Shown one piece after another: positions 38,865 to 51,700 of a stretch of DNA of 64,000 nucleotides. The stretch lies in assembly GCF_001640805.2 (NCBI RefSeq), contig NC_066843.1:7151621-7215620 (forward strand), in the 5' to 3' direction. The position numbers were made by a program, and so were the translations under genes. This DNA is from Lates calcarifer (lineage: Eukaryota > Chordata > Actinopteri > Centropomidae). The notes beneath the pieces are model-generated. The model had not been told where the DNA came from. It saw only the letters and a list, made by a program, of their open reading frames with translations, and ran no database searches. The number at the start of each line of letters is the position of its first letter. Within the stretch, counting starts at the first letter, position 1.

Positions 38865-39235
38865 ATGTTGCCTTCAAGTGCTGCCAGAAATATCGGAACT
38901 AATTTATGCCGCATGAAATACACAGGATTGTTTGACACGTGGTCAAACGACGAAACTACAGAACTTTTGATATTGTTCATGAGAGAGACAGAGAGAAAAG
39001 TCCGTGGTAAGTGAAGCTCAGCAGACTGCACAGTTATAGTGTCTAGTATGAACATGTTAGTGTTCTCACTTGTTGAAATGCAATTTAAGTTCTCTGGTAT
39101 CGGATCAATTTTGCACTCGGTAAGCTAGTTAGCTAGCTGTTGTACTAAAGTTACTTGTTATTTGCAGGTGCTGTGCTGCACCTGTCCAGGTACATGTTTT
39201 CATGGCATAGTGTTTGTTTTGCCATGTTGTCGTAA
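38865..39235 (+). CDS. small unrecognised two-exon ORF, divergent from the DNAAF8-like gene
   Basis: Exon 1, 38865-39006, ends at a consensus donor (CGTG|GTAAGT). An acceptor (TTATTTGCAG) at 39158-39167 joins in phase to 39168-39235, giving 69 residues ending at TAA 39233-39235. The peptide includes LFDTWSNDETTELLILFMRE, a short acidic amphipathic stretch, and has no signal peptide. A second donor (CCAG|GTACAT) at 39189-39190 could splice on to exons that I cannot see. AATAAA at about 39451 could end the transcript. I do not recognise the product. It may instead be a divergent non-coding transcript from the X-box promoter. Confidence 0.35.
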
Positions 39236-39567
39236 GAGACAATACTGTGTTTAAATTAGTAATGTAATATTTGGTACAGTCCTTTGGCAGTTTATTAGTA
39301 ATTGTGTTGCGTTATGTTGTGTTATTTTGTCCACCCCCTTCAAAACGATCTGTTTGCATAATGCAAATACAGTTCAGTTTGAACGAAAACTGAACAGATT
39401 TATTGCAAGTCTGTTATATGTGACGGTATTAGTTTTACGTAGGTGTTCCCAATAAACTGATAGCTGAGTGTAACTGTGGCGTAATCTGGTCCCCGGGTGT
39501 GGTAAGCTCGTTTTGTGGGTACATGAAACATTTCTGAGAAAGTGAAGGCACGCTGTTTTTTAATACA

Positions 39568-39573
39568 TTTATT
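39568..39573 (-). terminator. possible polyadenylation signal, igfals
   Basis: TTTATT on the plus strand, about 770 bases beyond the igfals stop. A second lies at about 39399. If used, the igfals 3' UTR would approach or overlap the end of the small plus-strand gene. Confidence 0.3.
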
Positions 39574-40339
39574 GCACTTTTCAGGCAATTTCCCAGTAGT
39601 GCATCGTTTTAAAGTGACAAATGAATTTTACAACACCAAATACACACTTCTACAACATACTTGTGGACAATGTAATGTCTGAACTGTGTGTATATTTTTC
39701 TCTTGCCAGTAACTATCCAGCCCAGTCATATAAATAATTAAATAAAGTGTAAGCTGTAGCTCAGTTGTTTGAACTTTAAATTAAGTAAAATGACATTTTG
39801 GTTTCTGGCTCGCAGTTTTAGATGAGGTTTATGGGGCCCCCAGAAAGTAAACAGTGTTTCCATTGAAATTATAGGCCTATGCCATTGTTTTTCAACTTTT
39901 TCTGACTTGTCCATTTTTAAAAAAAGTGCTATCACACTGAATTTTAAAGATACTTCAAAATGTATCACTGCATCTATTTTTTATATCCAGTCCATCTTAC
40001 TTTCTAATGTCAGTATACTCAGAATAATTTCAAAGCATTTGTTATGGATTGGTTCCATCATATTTTCCAGAGCTGAAGCAAAAGAAATACTGGTTGGCTG
40101 GTCTTTTCATTGAAGAAAATTCTTTGTGACCTTCAAATATGAAGCAAATTACATTTTTTATCAAGCTGCAGATGACCTCAATCTATTGATATTGTTTATG
40201 TAAAATAAGAATCTGAATTACACATGAGCAGTACAATTTCAATCCTGAAATCAGAAACTGAGTGAATTCATATTGTTGAAAAGTTATTATTCTGTGCTGT
40301 GTACCAACAAAATCTCTGAACATGACTGTTCGTGTCTGC

Positions 40340-42073
40340 TTAGCAGCTGTGGAAGATTTCATTGTCAGTATCACGTAGGTCCTGACCAGCTAGACGTGGT
40401 GGGCTGGTGCATGTAATGTTGTTGTATATGGTGATAGTTGTGTCAGGCTCTTCACCCTCTGCGTGGGTCTCCACTTGCCGAGGTATCACCAACGGATTCC
40501 TCAAGCTGTAGTTCCTGAGTGGGAGGGTGCTGCAGTCGCATTTCCAACGGTTTCCAGATAGCAAAAGTTTTTCCATATTCTCTGGGAAATCAGGGACCAT
40601 GCTTGTCAAGGCATTAGCTCTTAGGTCCAGATAGCGCAGCCTTGGAAGTAGCAGCTTTGTGCCATTCTGCAAAAACTGCCGGCAGTCGTTGTTGGACAAC
40701 AGCAAGTACTCCAAATTCTTGAGGCCAGAGAATGTATGGGCTGTGAGAACCTCCAGCTTGTTGAAACTCAAGTCCATTGCCAGTAAGCCCACCAGATCTA
40801 CAAAGCTTTGACGTTCCACCACAGAGATGTTGTTGTGCTGCAAGAAAAGCCTCCGTAGACCAGAGAGTCCAGTGAAAGCTTGAGTTGTGATCCTTGTTAG
40901 GCAGCCATTGTCCAGATGAAGGCTGTGAAGCTTTGACAGACCTTTGAATACTTGGTCTGGCAGACTGTGGAAGCAGCTTCCAGACAGGTTGATGACAGCT
41001 ACGTGAGAGAGGCCTGTGAAACTACCCACTTGTGCTTCCTGCACTTGGTTGTGCTCTAGCTCTAAGACCTCCAGATGTGCAAGCCCTTCAAAGATCCTCT
41101 CCCCCAAGGCTCGGATCCTGTTGTAACTGAGTCGTAGTTCTTCTAAGTACTGTAGATCACGGAAAGTCCTCGGCCTAATTCCAGTGATAGAATTGTTGGA
41201 GAGACGCAGTACGTGAAGACTGTGCAGGCCAGAGAAAGTGTCGTCATGCAGAGAAGTCAGTCTGTTGTTTGTGAGATCCAGCCACCTCATGGACTTCATG
41301 CCTGCAAAGGCTCTGGGTACCACTGTTACAATGTGATTCTGGGCCAGGTACAGCTTTTGCAGTTTAATGAGTTTAACAAACACATTAGCTTTGATGACCT
41401 TAAGGTAATTTCCACTTAGATCCAACTCTTTAAGCTCAACAAGATTTTGGAAAAGCTGCGGTTGCAAGTAAGCAAGTCTGTTCCCTGCAAGAACAAGCTC
41501 TCGTAGACCTTGCAGGTCATGGAAAACTGTTTCAGGTAAGACTGCTATTGAGTTCCACCCCAGGTTGAGAAACCACATGTGTGAGAGTCCTGCAAACAGT
41601 CTTTCCTCAATACGAATGAGCTGGTTGTTGTGCAGACTAAGCGAAGCAAGGTTAGGTGTATTCTGGAAGATCGCACCAGGTAGTGAACGGAGGCAGTTTC
41701 GCTCAAGGTGAATGTGTGCTACCGACCGAAGTCCTTTGAAAGCTTGAGGGTCAAGTGTCACCAGCTTGCCACTCTGCAGATTCAAAAAGTCCAGGTTGCT
41801 AAGATCCTTAAAAGGCATTGCTGGGAGTGTGGTGAACAAGTTGCCATCCAGCCAGAGAGTGTGAGTGGATGTTGGCATGTCAGATGGGACTTGTGTGAAG
41901 TTACGGGCACTGCAGTACATGTTGAGCTCCAAGCTGTAGTCATCGTGCAGGCAGGTGCATCCCTTAGAACACGGGATAGGCTCTTCAGTCACCCTCTCTC
42001 CAGCTGTGTCAGGGTCTGGCAACACCAGTGATGTTCCCAGTACCCACAGCACCAACAGTACAATGGTTTGCAT
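40340..42073 (-). CDS. igfals: insulin-like growth factor binding protein, acid labile subunit
   Basis: Secreted plasma glycoprotein of 577 residues that holds IGF and IGFBP-3/5 in the long-lived ternary complex. A hydrophobic signal peptide (TIVLLVLWVLGTSLVLP) is followed by an LRRNT cysteine cluster (CSKGCTCLHDD, MYCSARNF). Eighteen leucine-rich repeats of almost exactly 24 residues follow, then an LRRCT cap (WKCDCSTLPLRNYSLRNP) and the family C-terminus (YNNITCTSPP, LDLRD-like QDLRDTD, final Cys). Human ALS is about 605 residues; the main difference is one missing repeat near repeats 17-18. The coding region lies in one exon, with an acceptor (CCACAG) at 42079-42084 and a non-coding first exon ending at 42227. 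It is flanked tail-first by the DNAAF8-like locus. Liver expression under growth hormone is known for the family, not shown here. Confidence 0.95.
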   Translation of the reverse strand: MQTIVLLVLWVLGTSLVLPDPDTAGERVTEEPIPCSKGCTCLHDDYSLELNMYCSARNFTQVPSDMPTSTHTLWLDGNLFTTLPAMPFKDLSNLDFLNLQSGKLVTLDPQAFKGLRSVAHIHLERNCLRSLPGAIFQNTPNLASLSLHNNQLIRIEERLFAGLSHMWFLNLGWNSIAVLPETVFHDLQGLRELVLAGNRLAYLQPQLFQNLVELKELDLSGNYLKVIKANVFVKLIKLQKLYLAQNHIVTVVPRAFAGMKSMRWLDLTNNRLTSLHDDTFSGLHSLHVLRLSNNSITGIRPRTFRDLQYLEELRLSYNRIRALGERIFEGLAHLEVLELEHNQVQEAQVGSFTGLSHVAVINLSGSCFHSLPDQVFKGLSKLHSLHLDNGCLTRITTQAFTGLSGLRRLFLQHNNISVVERQSFVDLVGLLAMDLSFNKLEVLTAHTFSGLKNLEYLLLSNNDCRQFLQNGTKLLLPRLRYLDLRANALTSMVPDFPENMEKLLLSGNRWKCDCSTLPLRNYSLRNPLVIPRQVETHAEGEEPDTTITIYNNITCTSPPRLAGQDLRDTDNEIFHSC

Positions 42074-42226
42074 ACCAGCTGTGGATATAATAGTAACATC
42101 AAACTATAAATTCACTACAGAATACATAATGCTGTTAAGATGTAGTGCCTTCCTAGTTTTGTAATTGCGTTCTTTTGCGGAAATTTTAAATGTTTTATGC
42201 TTTAAGGCCTAAATTATATTACTTAC

Positions 42227-42310
42227 CTTAAATCTGAGAGATCTTGATTTAAGGTGGACAGGCTGTGAACTGCTGAATGACTGAGCCTTGTGCAATATGG
42301 TGAATGGACA
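42227..42310 (-). other. igfals: non-coding first exon of igfals
   Basis: A consensus donor (TTTAAG|GTAAGT, minus strand) at 42227/42226 pairs with the acceptor at 42079-42080. The exon contains no ATG in frame with the main ORF. Its 5' limit (about 42310) is a guess; no TATA box was found. Confidence 0.5.
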
Positions 42311-42419
42311 GTCTGACAAAACCTTTTTTTTTTTGAGTCAGGTTCACTGAATGTGTACAGTTAACCCATTCATTCCTGTTAGACCCATGCGGTATGTTGC
42401 TAAGTAACTTTTCATGTTT

Positions 42420-42428
42420 TTCTCAGAA
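42420..42428. promoter_or_regulatory. GAS-like (STAT) motif upstream of igfals
   Basis: TTCTCAGAA fits the palindromic STAT site TTCNNNGAA and lies about 190 bases upstream of the first-exon donor. Mammalian IGFALS is induced by growth hormone through a STAT5 GAS site near its start. The motif is short and could be chance. Confidence 0.3.
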
Positions 42429-45400
42429 ATTCCTGTCATGGTTTTTAGATAATAATTAGCTTGCAGCTGCTTGCTTAGCAACTTTGACAATATCAAATCC
42501 ATAACCTGTTTTTAATGATGACAGAGTATGCAAAATGGAATAGTTTTTATTGCCTCAGTAAGATGTTAACAACATTTAACACATTTATTCTCCACATGGT
42601 ACTGGCAGCCTAATACAGGATTATATATAAGTGGCCTTTGGTGTTTACTAAAGCCAGGGTCATGTCACTGAGTGCATTTACTGTAGATTTTAACTGATAT
42701 ACTGTGGAAAAAAGATAAGATGAACGCAGCACACCAGACCCTTGACTGACTTTATTAGGTTGACTATTACTTTTATGCTACGCAAAGGAATATTTGACAT
42801 AATTTGATGTGAGGCAAAGTTGTGTGTCACTTACTTCAAACTAAGAAGTGTACCTCATTAGATATCTATTTACATAACTCTTGTATTTGAATCAAATTAA
42901 GTGTATGCACCTGCCTGTATGATGACAACAGCTATATTGAAGAGACTTACCGGATGAGATCCATTTCCTAATCGAATATTGTAATGACTAACTTTCTGTT
43001 TACTCTTTTCTTGGTATCTGGGTTCTTTTAGACAACCATGAACTGGTCATGCTCTAAAGGACAACCAAATCTAGATAACACTGTGTGCTTACACATGAAT
43101 TTCATTGATTGACATGCCAACATTGGATTTATAACATTATGAAGAAAACGTGTCATGATGGACATGTCCTCTAAGTTTGTTATCTCTGTCAATTAAATTT
43201 AGGCCACATCTGTAGTAAATAAGTAGGCTAAATGTCATCCGGTAGCAGGGTACGTGATGCACTGCACAACCTTACCTAATTTAAAACTTTACTTAATTTG
43301 AATATTTTTTGTGATTAAAATACATTTATGTAAGATACCAAAAAAAAATGGATGTCATATTTATTAATTCATTCATTTTTTTAAGGGCATTTGGCTCCGT
43401 GCTGCAGTTCTGCAATAAATTAACAAATAAACAGCACCAAGCAACAACACAGCTAATGAGACCACGCAGAACATAAACCAAGCATTTCAGTATCAGTTTG
43501 ACTGATGCTGAGGGTATCTTTGTTAATTTGCACTGAGAATACCGAGGAGACCGAGTAGTTCAATGAATTTATTATTATTTTTCTCTCTTGCCAGTAGAGA
43601 GCACTGCTGGTCTGTTGTCATATTCAGGCCTAACAGCTTGGTTTGTCCTTTGTCTCAAAAGGGCTCCCTTAAGCTTTTAAAGGGAACTGTTTAATGCAAC
43701 ATAGAGAATAAACAGGATTGATTTTTTTTTTTAGATGTAGATTATGTTATCATGCGATGAGTTTAATCCTGCCAGGTGATACTATAGAGCCATAGTTCTC
43801 ATATTTCTTTATATCCTTAGTCAGTGCTTATAGATTGCACTGAATCACCAATGAAAGGAAGTTTTCCTTTTTTTGTTTCACAGAGTGAATATCAAATCAT
43901 CTCACAAACACAGAAAAGCTGCAGTTTTTACTGCTGTTTCAGTCAAAAAAATTGCCATACAGAACTGATGCCATAGTGAGTTGTTTCATGATTGTTGCTC
44001 CCCCTGACAAACACCTCTAATTGGCTCATTCCCCAGCACTCAACCAGACACAAAGGTTTTCCAGGTTTGTCAGTTGCTGTGGGCTTCCTGAGTGGAGGAG
44101 AGGAGTCTTGATAGTAAGTGGCAGAGCCTGCTGCTGCTGTGGCTGTAAATGTTTGACTGGACTGTGCCTCGCTTCTGGAGGGCTAATTCTCTCAAAAAAT
44201 TCTGGATGAATTTTTGTGCTTCCTCAGCAGTGGCAAACAGACCTGAAAAGCATGATGTAAATCTAAATTGGATGGATGCATGCTGATCAGTGTTGAAGCC
44301 CATTATACTCCCGTCTTCACTCCACTGCTTTACAAATAAATGTCAGAGGACTCTTGACATGTAATGTCACAGAAGCCCAATACAAACATTTAGGATCCAT
44401 TAAAATAAATCTGTACATGATGGGCCCTCAGAGTAATTCAGCTGCTGCTTTGTTAGGCCCGTTCCAGTTACAAACTTGTTTAATTGTTGCCTATCAACAT
44501 CACACCCAGAAAGTTTAGGATTCTTCTGGGTTTTAAGTGTAGTTAATTAAGCCTTGCAGCACAGATTGGGTGAGTTGTCTAAACCCACCTTTAGCTTTAA
44601 CTTTAGCTTAAACTAAGTAAAACACAGAACGGACTTGAACAAACCTTAGTAGGTTTATGACTCAGAGATTAGTGCCTTTTTTTGTTTGTTTTGTGTTTTT
44701 GTTTAGGCTGCTATCCAGGTATTTGTACACAATTCATGGTCAGAGCTGATTCACCTTTGAAACCAGACAACCTTTCCCATTATCTTGTTGGGCACAAAAC
44801 ACTGTACTAAAAAGATCTATTGAGGTATTACTTTCTTTATTTTTGCAAAAGCAAAGACAACCAAACACCACAGTACAACCCCCAGTGAACCTCAGATAAG
44901 TACATTAAAGCCAGCAGCTCAATGCAGTAAACCGAACCTCGGGATGAAACGAGCTCTATAATCGACAAAACCATAAAGCAACAGATTACTCCTCCTGTGC
45001 TGGTGCAGTGGGACTCTGGATATGCATAATGTTGGACCCTCCTGTTGGTCTCATCTGTTGAGCATAACATGGTAGATAGTGGTGCATACAGCCACAGGAG
45101 ACAGCCAAAGGGAGATATTTTCATTTCCCTGTTCTGTTGCTTTAACAGGGCCCACACATCTCTCTTAGAAAGGGAAAGGTTAAAGGATGAAGCTCTTTTC
45201 TTATTCTTTGCTATTACTAAGTGAAGAGGCTTAATTGAACTAAATTGTTTTCTTTGTCCTTACACTGGCTTGAGGGGAGAACAGTTCAGCTTCCATAACC
45301 AAGTGATGAAAGGTAAGTTGAACAGGTCAAATCTGAATATGCTGTCACACAAACATCAACTTTACCTAATACTGAATGACAGTGGGCTCGGTCAACACTG

Positions 45401-45742
45401 CCATCATGCTGGCAGATTGCTGGGCTGTTATCCCTTCACAGTAATTTAAAACTCAACAAATAGAAACACGTCTAGCTTGAGACAGACAGGTTTAAAACAG
45501 TGCTGTACAGTGGCCTTTCACCCATCGAGGTGATTGTGGTTCAGTGCTGCTCGGAGCCCCCAGTGCCACCTCAGCCCTTTGACAGCCGAAGACCCTCAAC
45601 ACCCCTGCAGTGGCTATTAATAACACTCAGAGCTCACAGTCAACTCGCTGCTTTCTAGGAAGAGAGAGAGAGAATCCAATCGGCTTTGTCTCTGCATCTG
45701 GAAGGTGCCAGAACTCAGCCACTGTTTCTTTAATTGGTTTTG

Positions 45743-45772
45743 ATCATTGTGACAAGATGTTGTCACAATGAT
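45743..45772. repeat. perfect 13-bp inverted repeat with 4-base loop
   Basis: ATCATTGTGACAA (45743-45755), loop GATG, then TTGTCACAATGAT (45760-45772). It would form a strong cruciform or hairpin and contains two inverted ACAATG (SOX-type) motifs. Confidence 0.7.
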
Positions 45773-48700
45773 GTTATGCATGTTATGGTAATACTTTCTT
45801 TACATTTACATCAGGGATTTTTTTATAGTTATTTAATTAAAGAATGCTTTATAGTTTTTGCACTTCATTTTTAAAAATATTTTCTTAGACTTTTAACTGC
45901 TATGATTGTATTTTGTGACTGTTTGTATGGTAGTCGTTGTTGTTTATCTAACATTTTATTGTGTACTTTTATTCAGGAATCTTTGAGTTTGCAAAGCAGT
46001 ATCCTTTAGAAACCTGCCTTGTTCGTATACTTTTTTTTAATACTTTTATTCTTTTATAGCATGAATAACTGTTTTTAACCATTCTATAAAAGACACCCTG
46101 ATGAAGGCTGTGTGTCACATACAATGAACAATGAACTGACTCTTCCTCTAAGTCAGTTGTTTTTCACATGTAGTTCTATCACCAATTTTGGCAAGTAACT
46201 ACCCCATATCTCATGCTTCTTGTACATTCTCCTTCAGTTTTCTTCCTTTGAGTAATCTTCTAAACCAATTAATTTGAAAGTTTGTAATACCAACTGTAGT
46301 AAACTGCTGCAACTGTCAGTTTGTTGGCTGTGTTGTTTTCCTTATTTAACTTAACTCTACTTGAGCTGAAACTTCTTTTGTCATCTTCTATCCTCCTGTG
46401 ATGGTATATCCTGCACGTTCACTAACGCTGAAACTTTTGACTTTGCAGAATAACCTCGAGCACGCTCAGACAATGTCAGCTTCCAAGGCCTGGAAGAGAA
46501 CAGGTGAGAGACACTTCATGCACTCAAACATACACCAAAGTCTGTCTGAATTAGCTGCCAGACATTGAATTGTGGAGGAGACCTGGATCTCATTCAGAGG
46601 AAGAAAGAAAAGCAGCAGACAAATCCCAGGAGAAACTCAGAAAATCCATAGCCTCCTTTAGATCTCTCTTTCATTTATTCATTCTTTTATATATGTCACA
46701 TGGCCTCAGCATGACAAAATTTGAACTGAAGGACAAAATTAGTGGTTTATTTCACTCTGAGCTTAATCTCTGCTTTTTGATTGTGTCTTATTTATCTGCA
46801 TGTGAGAAAATGCAGACCCACGCAGGTCGGTTGACCCAAAAAAGTAGTGTGTATGAAACTCATCCTTCCTTTCAGATGCCTCTCACTCCATCTGAATGTC
46901 ATTTTTTTAAGGGTGGGAATTTCATTTTCTCCACAGCTGTGTCCAGGTGAGAGAGTGATTCAGTTTTGGTGGCAGTGTCATCCACATTGTCATATATCTG
47001 GGCCAAACAGGAAGCGCATATACATAGCAACAGTCTCAGCTGAGGCAAAGTCAGTGAAATGCCTGATGACATCTGCGTCGTTTAATGTGACTTGTCAAGC
47101 TCCTCTGTCTCTTTGCCTTGATGCTGACGTTTTGAAAGCATGTATAGAGAGTCGAGCAAATCCTGGCGTTGTGGCTTAGTTGACAGCAGTCGCACTTGAC
47201 AGATGTGATCTTGTCTGTTTTGTTTTGTTTTTCATTTCAGCTGTACATTCAGTATGTTCTTAATGTCAGTTTGTTAGTTATTGAACACAAAATCCTGGAG
47301 CCACTGCTTGCCCTCCATCTGTGCATATTCTTTATGTTTAGAGAGCTTGAGACCCTCTTTAATATCACAAAACAGTTCCCTATGTCACACTAAAGTTTTA
47401 CCTTTACTCTGCTTCTACACGAGTGTGGATCAGCGCTCCACATCAGTTCAGATGAGAGTGAAATATTAGTCTCTCAAGACATCTTGTCAGAACTGAACAT
47501 AATCCTCTTTGTGACACCCTTCAAAAAATCCCTGATATTTATCTTTATCCTTTGTGAGACTTTTCAATAGAAAAAGTTTTAGCTGTATCTCTTCTTGAAC
47601 TCATGTCCTTAAATGCCATTCTAGTGGAGACATATAACTGATGGAAAAATGATGCAAACTTTGAAAATTAAGTCCCATCTACCATATCCATGGACTTGTC
47701 AAACTGGAGTAAGAAACACTCATGCATGGCAGCATTCTTGGCCAGCTGATCCTGGAGAGACATTTCTTAGCATTTCTGTGTCACGTGTTTTCAGGATTAC
47801 AAAATGTCCTTGACAGCAGCCATGATTTCAGTCTATTTTCTACAGTCCCCTAAACAGCGGCCTGCAGTTTTGAAAAAAAAAACAAAACCCTGTCCTCAAT
47901 GTCTTTTCACTCACATTTAGAACAGTATGATACTTGTGGTGCCATCTTAAATCTGAAACAACTGGACATCTATCTGAGAATTTAGTTCTTGTAATTTTGT
48001 GTTTATAACTAACAGTAGTAAAGTGGTAAAATATTATTTTGTATATTTGTGTGTGTTTTATACAGTATGCCCTTAATACCACATTTTTTGGTGAATAATG
48101 ATAATGCATAAATGCATAATTAACATATTATGCAGTCCAAAAAAAAAGTCTGAGAGTCTCAGGATAAACAGTAGTTCACTGACTGTAGTCTGTCACTGTT
48201 TCCTGCCAAACTTTATCCAGGTCAGTTCAGTCTCCGTTTCATCCACACTGAACACTGAACTGTTCTTGTGATGGAGAACATTAATTTCAGATGTTTGAGC
48301 AGCATTTTCAGGAAACTGTATTTCAGTGAAAGTCTTTGTTTATCTGTTATGTCCTTATAGGAATAGTTTAAGATTTGGAAAACAGCTGTAAATCCTGCAC
48401 ATAAAGTACTGGGAATGTGTAGGTCGTGCAGATTATTGATTACTTATTGCAGCTCACATTACATGTAAAACTACCCCAATTCCTCAAAACCCGTTATTCT
48501 CAAATGACCCAATTGTTTCAAGTTCATCATAGATAAGCAGGTAAAAAAAATGTGTGCCATTGCAAAGGTGATGAAAATGGTTGTGTGTTATCAATCTGTG
48601 TAGCCCAGGGCTCCTGTTCCACATTTAGGGTAGTAGAGTGAATAAATGTGGATAGAAGTGTAGGTCAATAATAAAAAAAATATCACTGTGCCTGTGGGAT

Positions 48701-51700
48701 GTGGGGAATATTTTAATAGTTCCTTTTCTTAGACGGGGATTGTAGCACACAGATATCAATTTGACAAGGTTTTATTGTAAAGTCAGAGTCCTTGTTTCTA
48801 ATGGTTTGGAAGAAAACTTCACAAACCACCAAACCAGAGGCCATTGTGTACAGTAAAATCGCTTCTCTTCAGCTTTGTTTGGATCTTTAATAACTGAGCC
48901 TCAGTGGCAGAACAAAGTAAATTTTTTTCCCATAGTGAACAAAAGTTATAAGAGCATCTCAAAACTGGAGGAGGATATTCACATTGTTAGAAAGGCCTTA
49001 GTTTACTAACAGTGCATTTTTCTTTTTTTGTCAGATTTACTTTTCTTCAGATCAGGTCCCCCCCCCCTTTCAGAATTTGCTACATGACAATGGATAAATG
49101 AATTATTAACTAATCCAACAGTAGTTTCAGTGCTGACGAGCTCATTCTGGCTGACAACATGGGTCCCATTCCTGCTGTTTGACTACTGTCGACTCTGGAG
49201 AGATTATTTGGGCTGTAATCTTCACAGTTTTGTTGCCCTTGTGTTGCTTAATGAACAATGTAGGGACATTATTTTCTCTTACATGTTTCACTTGCTTGTA
49301 GTAATATGCTTTGTGCCTGTTATTAACACTAGTATTTTTAATGGCGGTCAGAGCCATAAATGTTAAAGTGACAGCAAAGTGTAAAAAGTTAAAAATGGAT
49401 TTTCCCATGGCATTTCTGAATGTGTAAATCATTATAAGGCTAGATTGATTAGTGAGTTTGAATTTTGAATTTAAAGCCAGGTTTCATGAATATCCCTTTT
49501 GGAGCCTTCATTCAGATAAAAGGCCTGGATCTCCTGCTCACTGTATGATCAGACTTTGTGACTAAACCTGGTCTTCAGAGGGACGATTGAGAGGCCAGCA
49601 AAAGCAAAGGTGAGAGGCCACATATGGAATGGATGTGAAAGAAAGAACTGAGATAAAGAGGTGCAGCCAGTCTCCGAGCACAAAGAGGCAGGAAAATTAT
49701 AAGCCACGTCTGTGAGTTGAATGACTGTCATCCTTCAGTGAATAGAAAGAAACTAGTGACAAGAGAATGGAGGGGATCAAATTAATAGATTATATATGAC
49801 GATTTTTAGTCCATCTGAGTATCTGTTTCTGTCAGTCTAGTTTTTTGTGCTAATAATGATAAATGTAAAAGCTTACAGAGGCTTGAACATAAAGAAGCAG
49901 TAAGACACAAGTAAAAATAAAACCATAGAAACCAATAAAACAGTAAAACCACTTTCAAAATCACTGAGATTTCCAGAATAATTATAATTTTCTCGTGACC
50001 CGAAAGGTTCCAAACCAAGTATCTGAAAATCACTGAGCTTTATTAAACCAAACCTGATTTTAAATTTCATCAGCTCACTCTCTGCCATCACTAACCCTTT
50101 GCATGACATTTCTTGATTAACTGTGGTCAAACTAGGAGCTTTTTCTTCACAGTGTCAGTCGTCAGAATCTGACTCATCTGAGTTATTTTCCACTTTCAAG
50201 CATCCGCCTTGGAGTTCCTCTTTGTGATGCTCCCCATGCCGCAGTTTAACGAATGATTTCACATTCACATTTACTCTCATCTCCCACATTTGCAAGATTC
50301 CTACTTGCTGAAGCTGTATCTCCTTGGCAAGTAGCCTCTGGGTGACTTACTGATGGGAACTTGCGTTACAATGTCAGCAATGAAATGTTCAGTGCATTCG
50401 GTTTAATTGGAATGTTAATCACGTCTGATGGTGGGACCTAATGCCACGCTGGAGAAGAGATTTGGGAAATATAATTGTCACTGTAGACTCATGACCCACC
50501 TGGCAAAATTGCTGCCTCACTGAGCTGTTTAATAAAGATCTGAGAAACTTAAGAAATGTCCCCACAGAGAATGATAGTGGTCTCACCATCTCATCATGGT
50601 CGTCATAGTTCATCAAAGATAGTTCTCAAAACCAGTAGGGTGTTTTAAAGTAAAACTACCTTAAATAGAATTTATATTTGCTTTGTGACACTTTTTAGTC
50701 AGTTTAATCAAGCTCTATAAAGATTAACTAGTCTCTCTGAAAGTATCTGTAATCAGCACAGTCACTGATATAAAAACTCATTTTGAAGATGTATGACAAA
50801 CAGCTGTGAAATGGTTTCTCTTGCAAATGATTCAGCTTGTAGCGCTACATGTGACCTTTTAACATAGATAGACTTAATCACATGAAGTTGAAGCATTAGC
50901 TCAAGTGCTACAAACAAGTGAGGGTGCCAGTGAGAAAGCCAGCAGCCTCCGTTTACCTCTCTAGACTATTTTTTTATTTTATTATAAATTTGTATGGTTT
51001 CACTGGATAGAATAGAGAAAGCATTCTGTTGTGAAAGAATAAAGACAGCTGATGCTTTGAGAGTTTATCACAAGGGCAGATGGGGGATCAAGTGAAAAGG
51101 TTAACTGTATTCATCTAAAAAAATAAAAGCAAAGAAAAGAGTAACCGATGGGATGGGCAGGAGGTAGATGAATCCAACCTCCAGATGACCAGAGACTGGT
51201 GGTGGGATTGAATTGGAAATTGGATTCTTTATGTTAAAAATACGTGGCCCTAAGTTGTTGCAAACTTTCTAAAAATGTGACTTTTGCAGCGATGACACTG
51301 TGAGGGTTATCAGCATATCACAGACTTTTAACCCAGGAAAACAGTCCCTATCCCAAAATAACATGATGACCTTTCTTCCTGCCTCGAGCAGGAGGAAAGA
51401 CTTCCCGATGTCTTTGTCTGCTGTGGAGTCATCTCTCTGAGGAGCTCCACATTCCTAATCTCTGTGTGCCTCCTTTCAGAAACTCTCAGATTTTGCTCCA
51501 AGCTGCTTCACTTGCTTTTGTAGCGGCACAATGATCTGGACTTTGTTACTCTGCAATGGCTTGGAGGATGGATTAATTTGGAGCATTGACAGTCAGTTCT
51601 ATCCCTGCTGATGTCTGTTTATGTAAAGGGAATTGCTTCCTTATTAAACATCTAGCTTGACTGCAGCACAGTGGAAATTATGACTATTGATGTCTTCTCC

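Noticed and set aside
44837..45157. 106-codon minus-strand ORF with hydrophobic stretches
   Set aside because: No recognised family, no promoter or splice evidence, and a length possible by chance in 64 kb.
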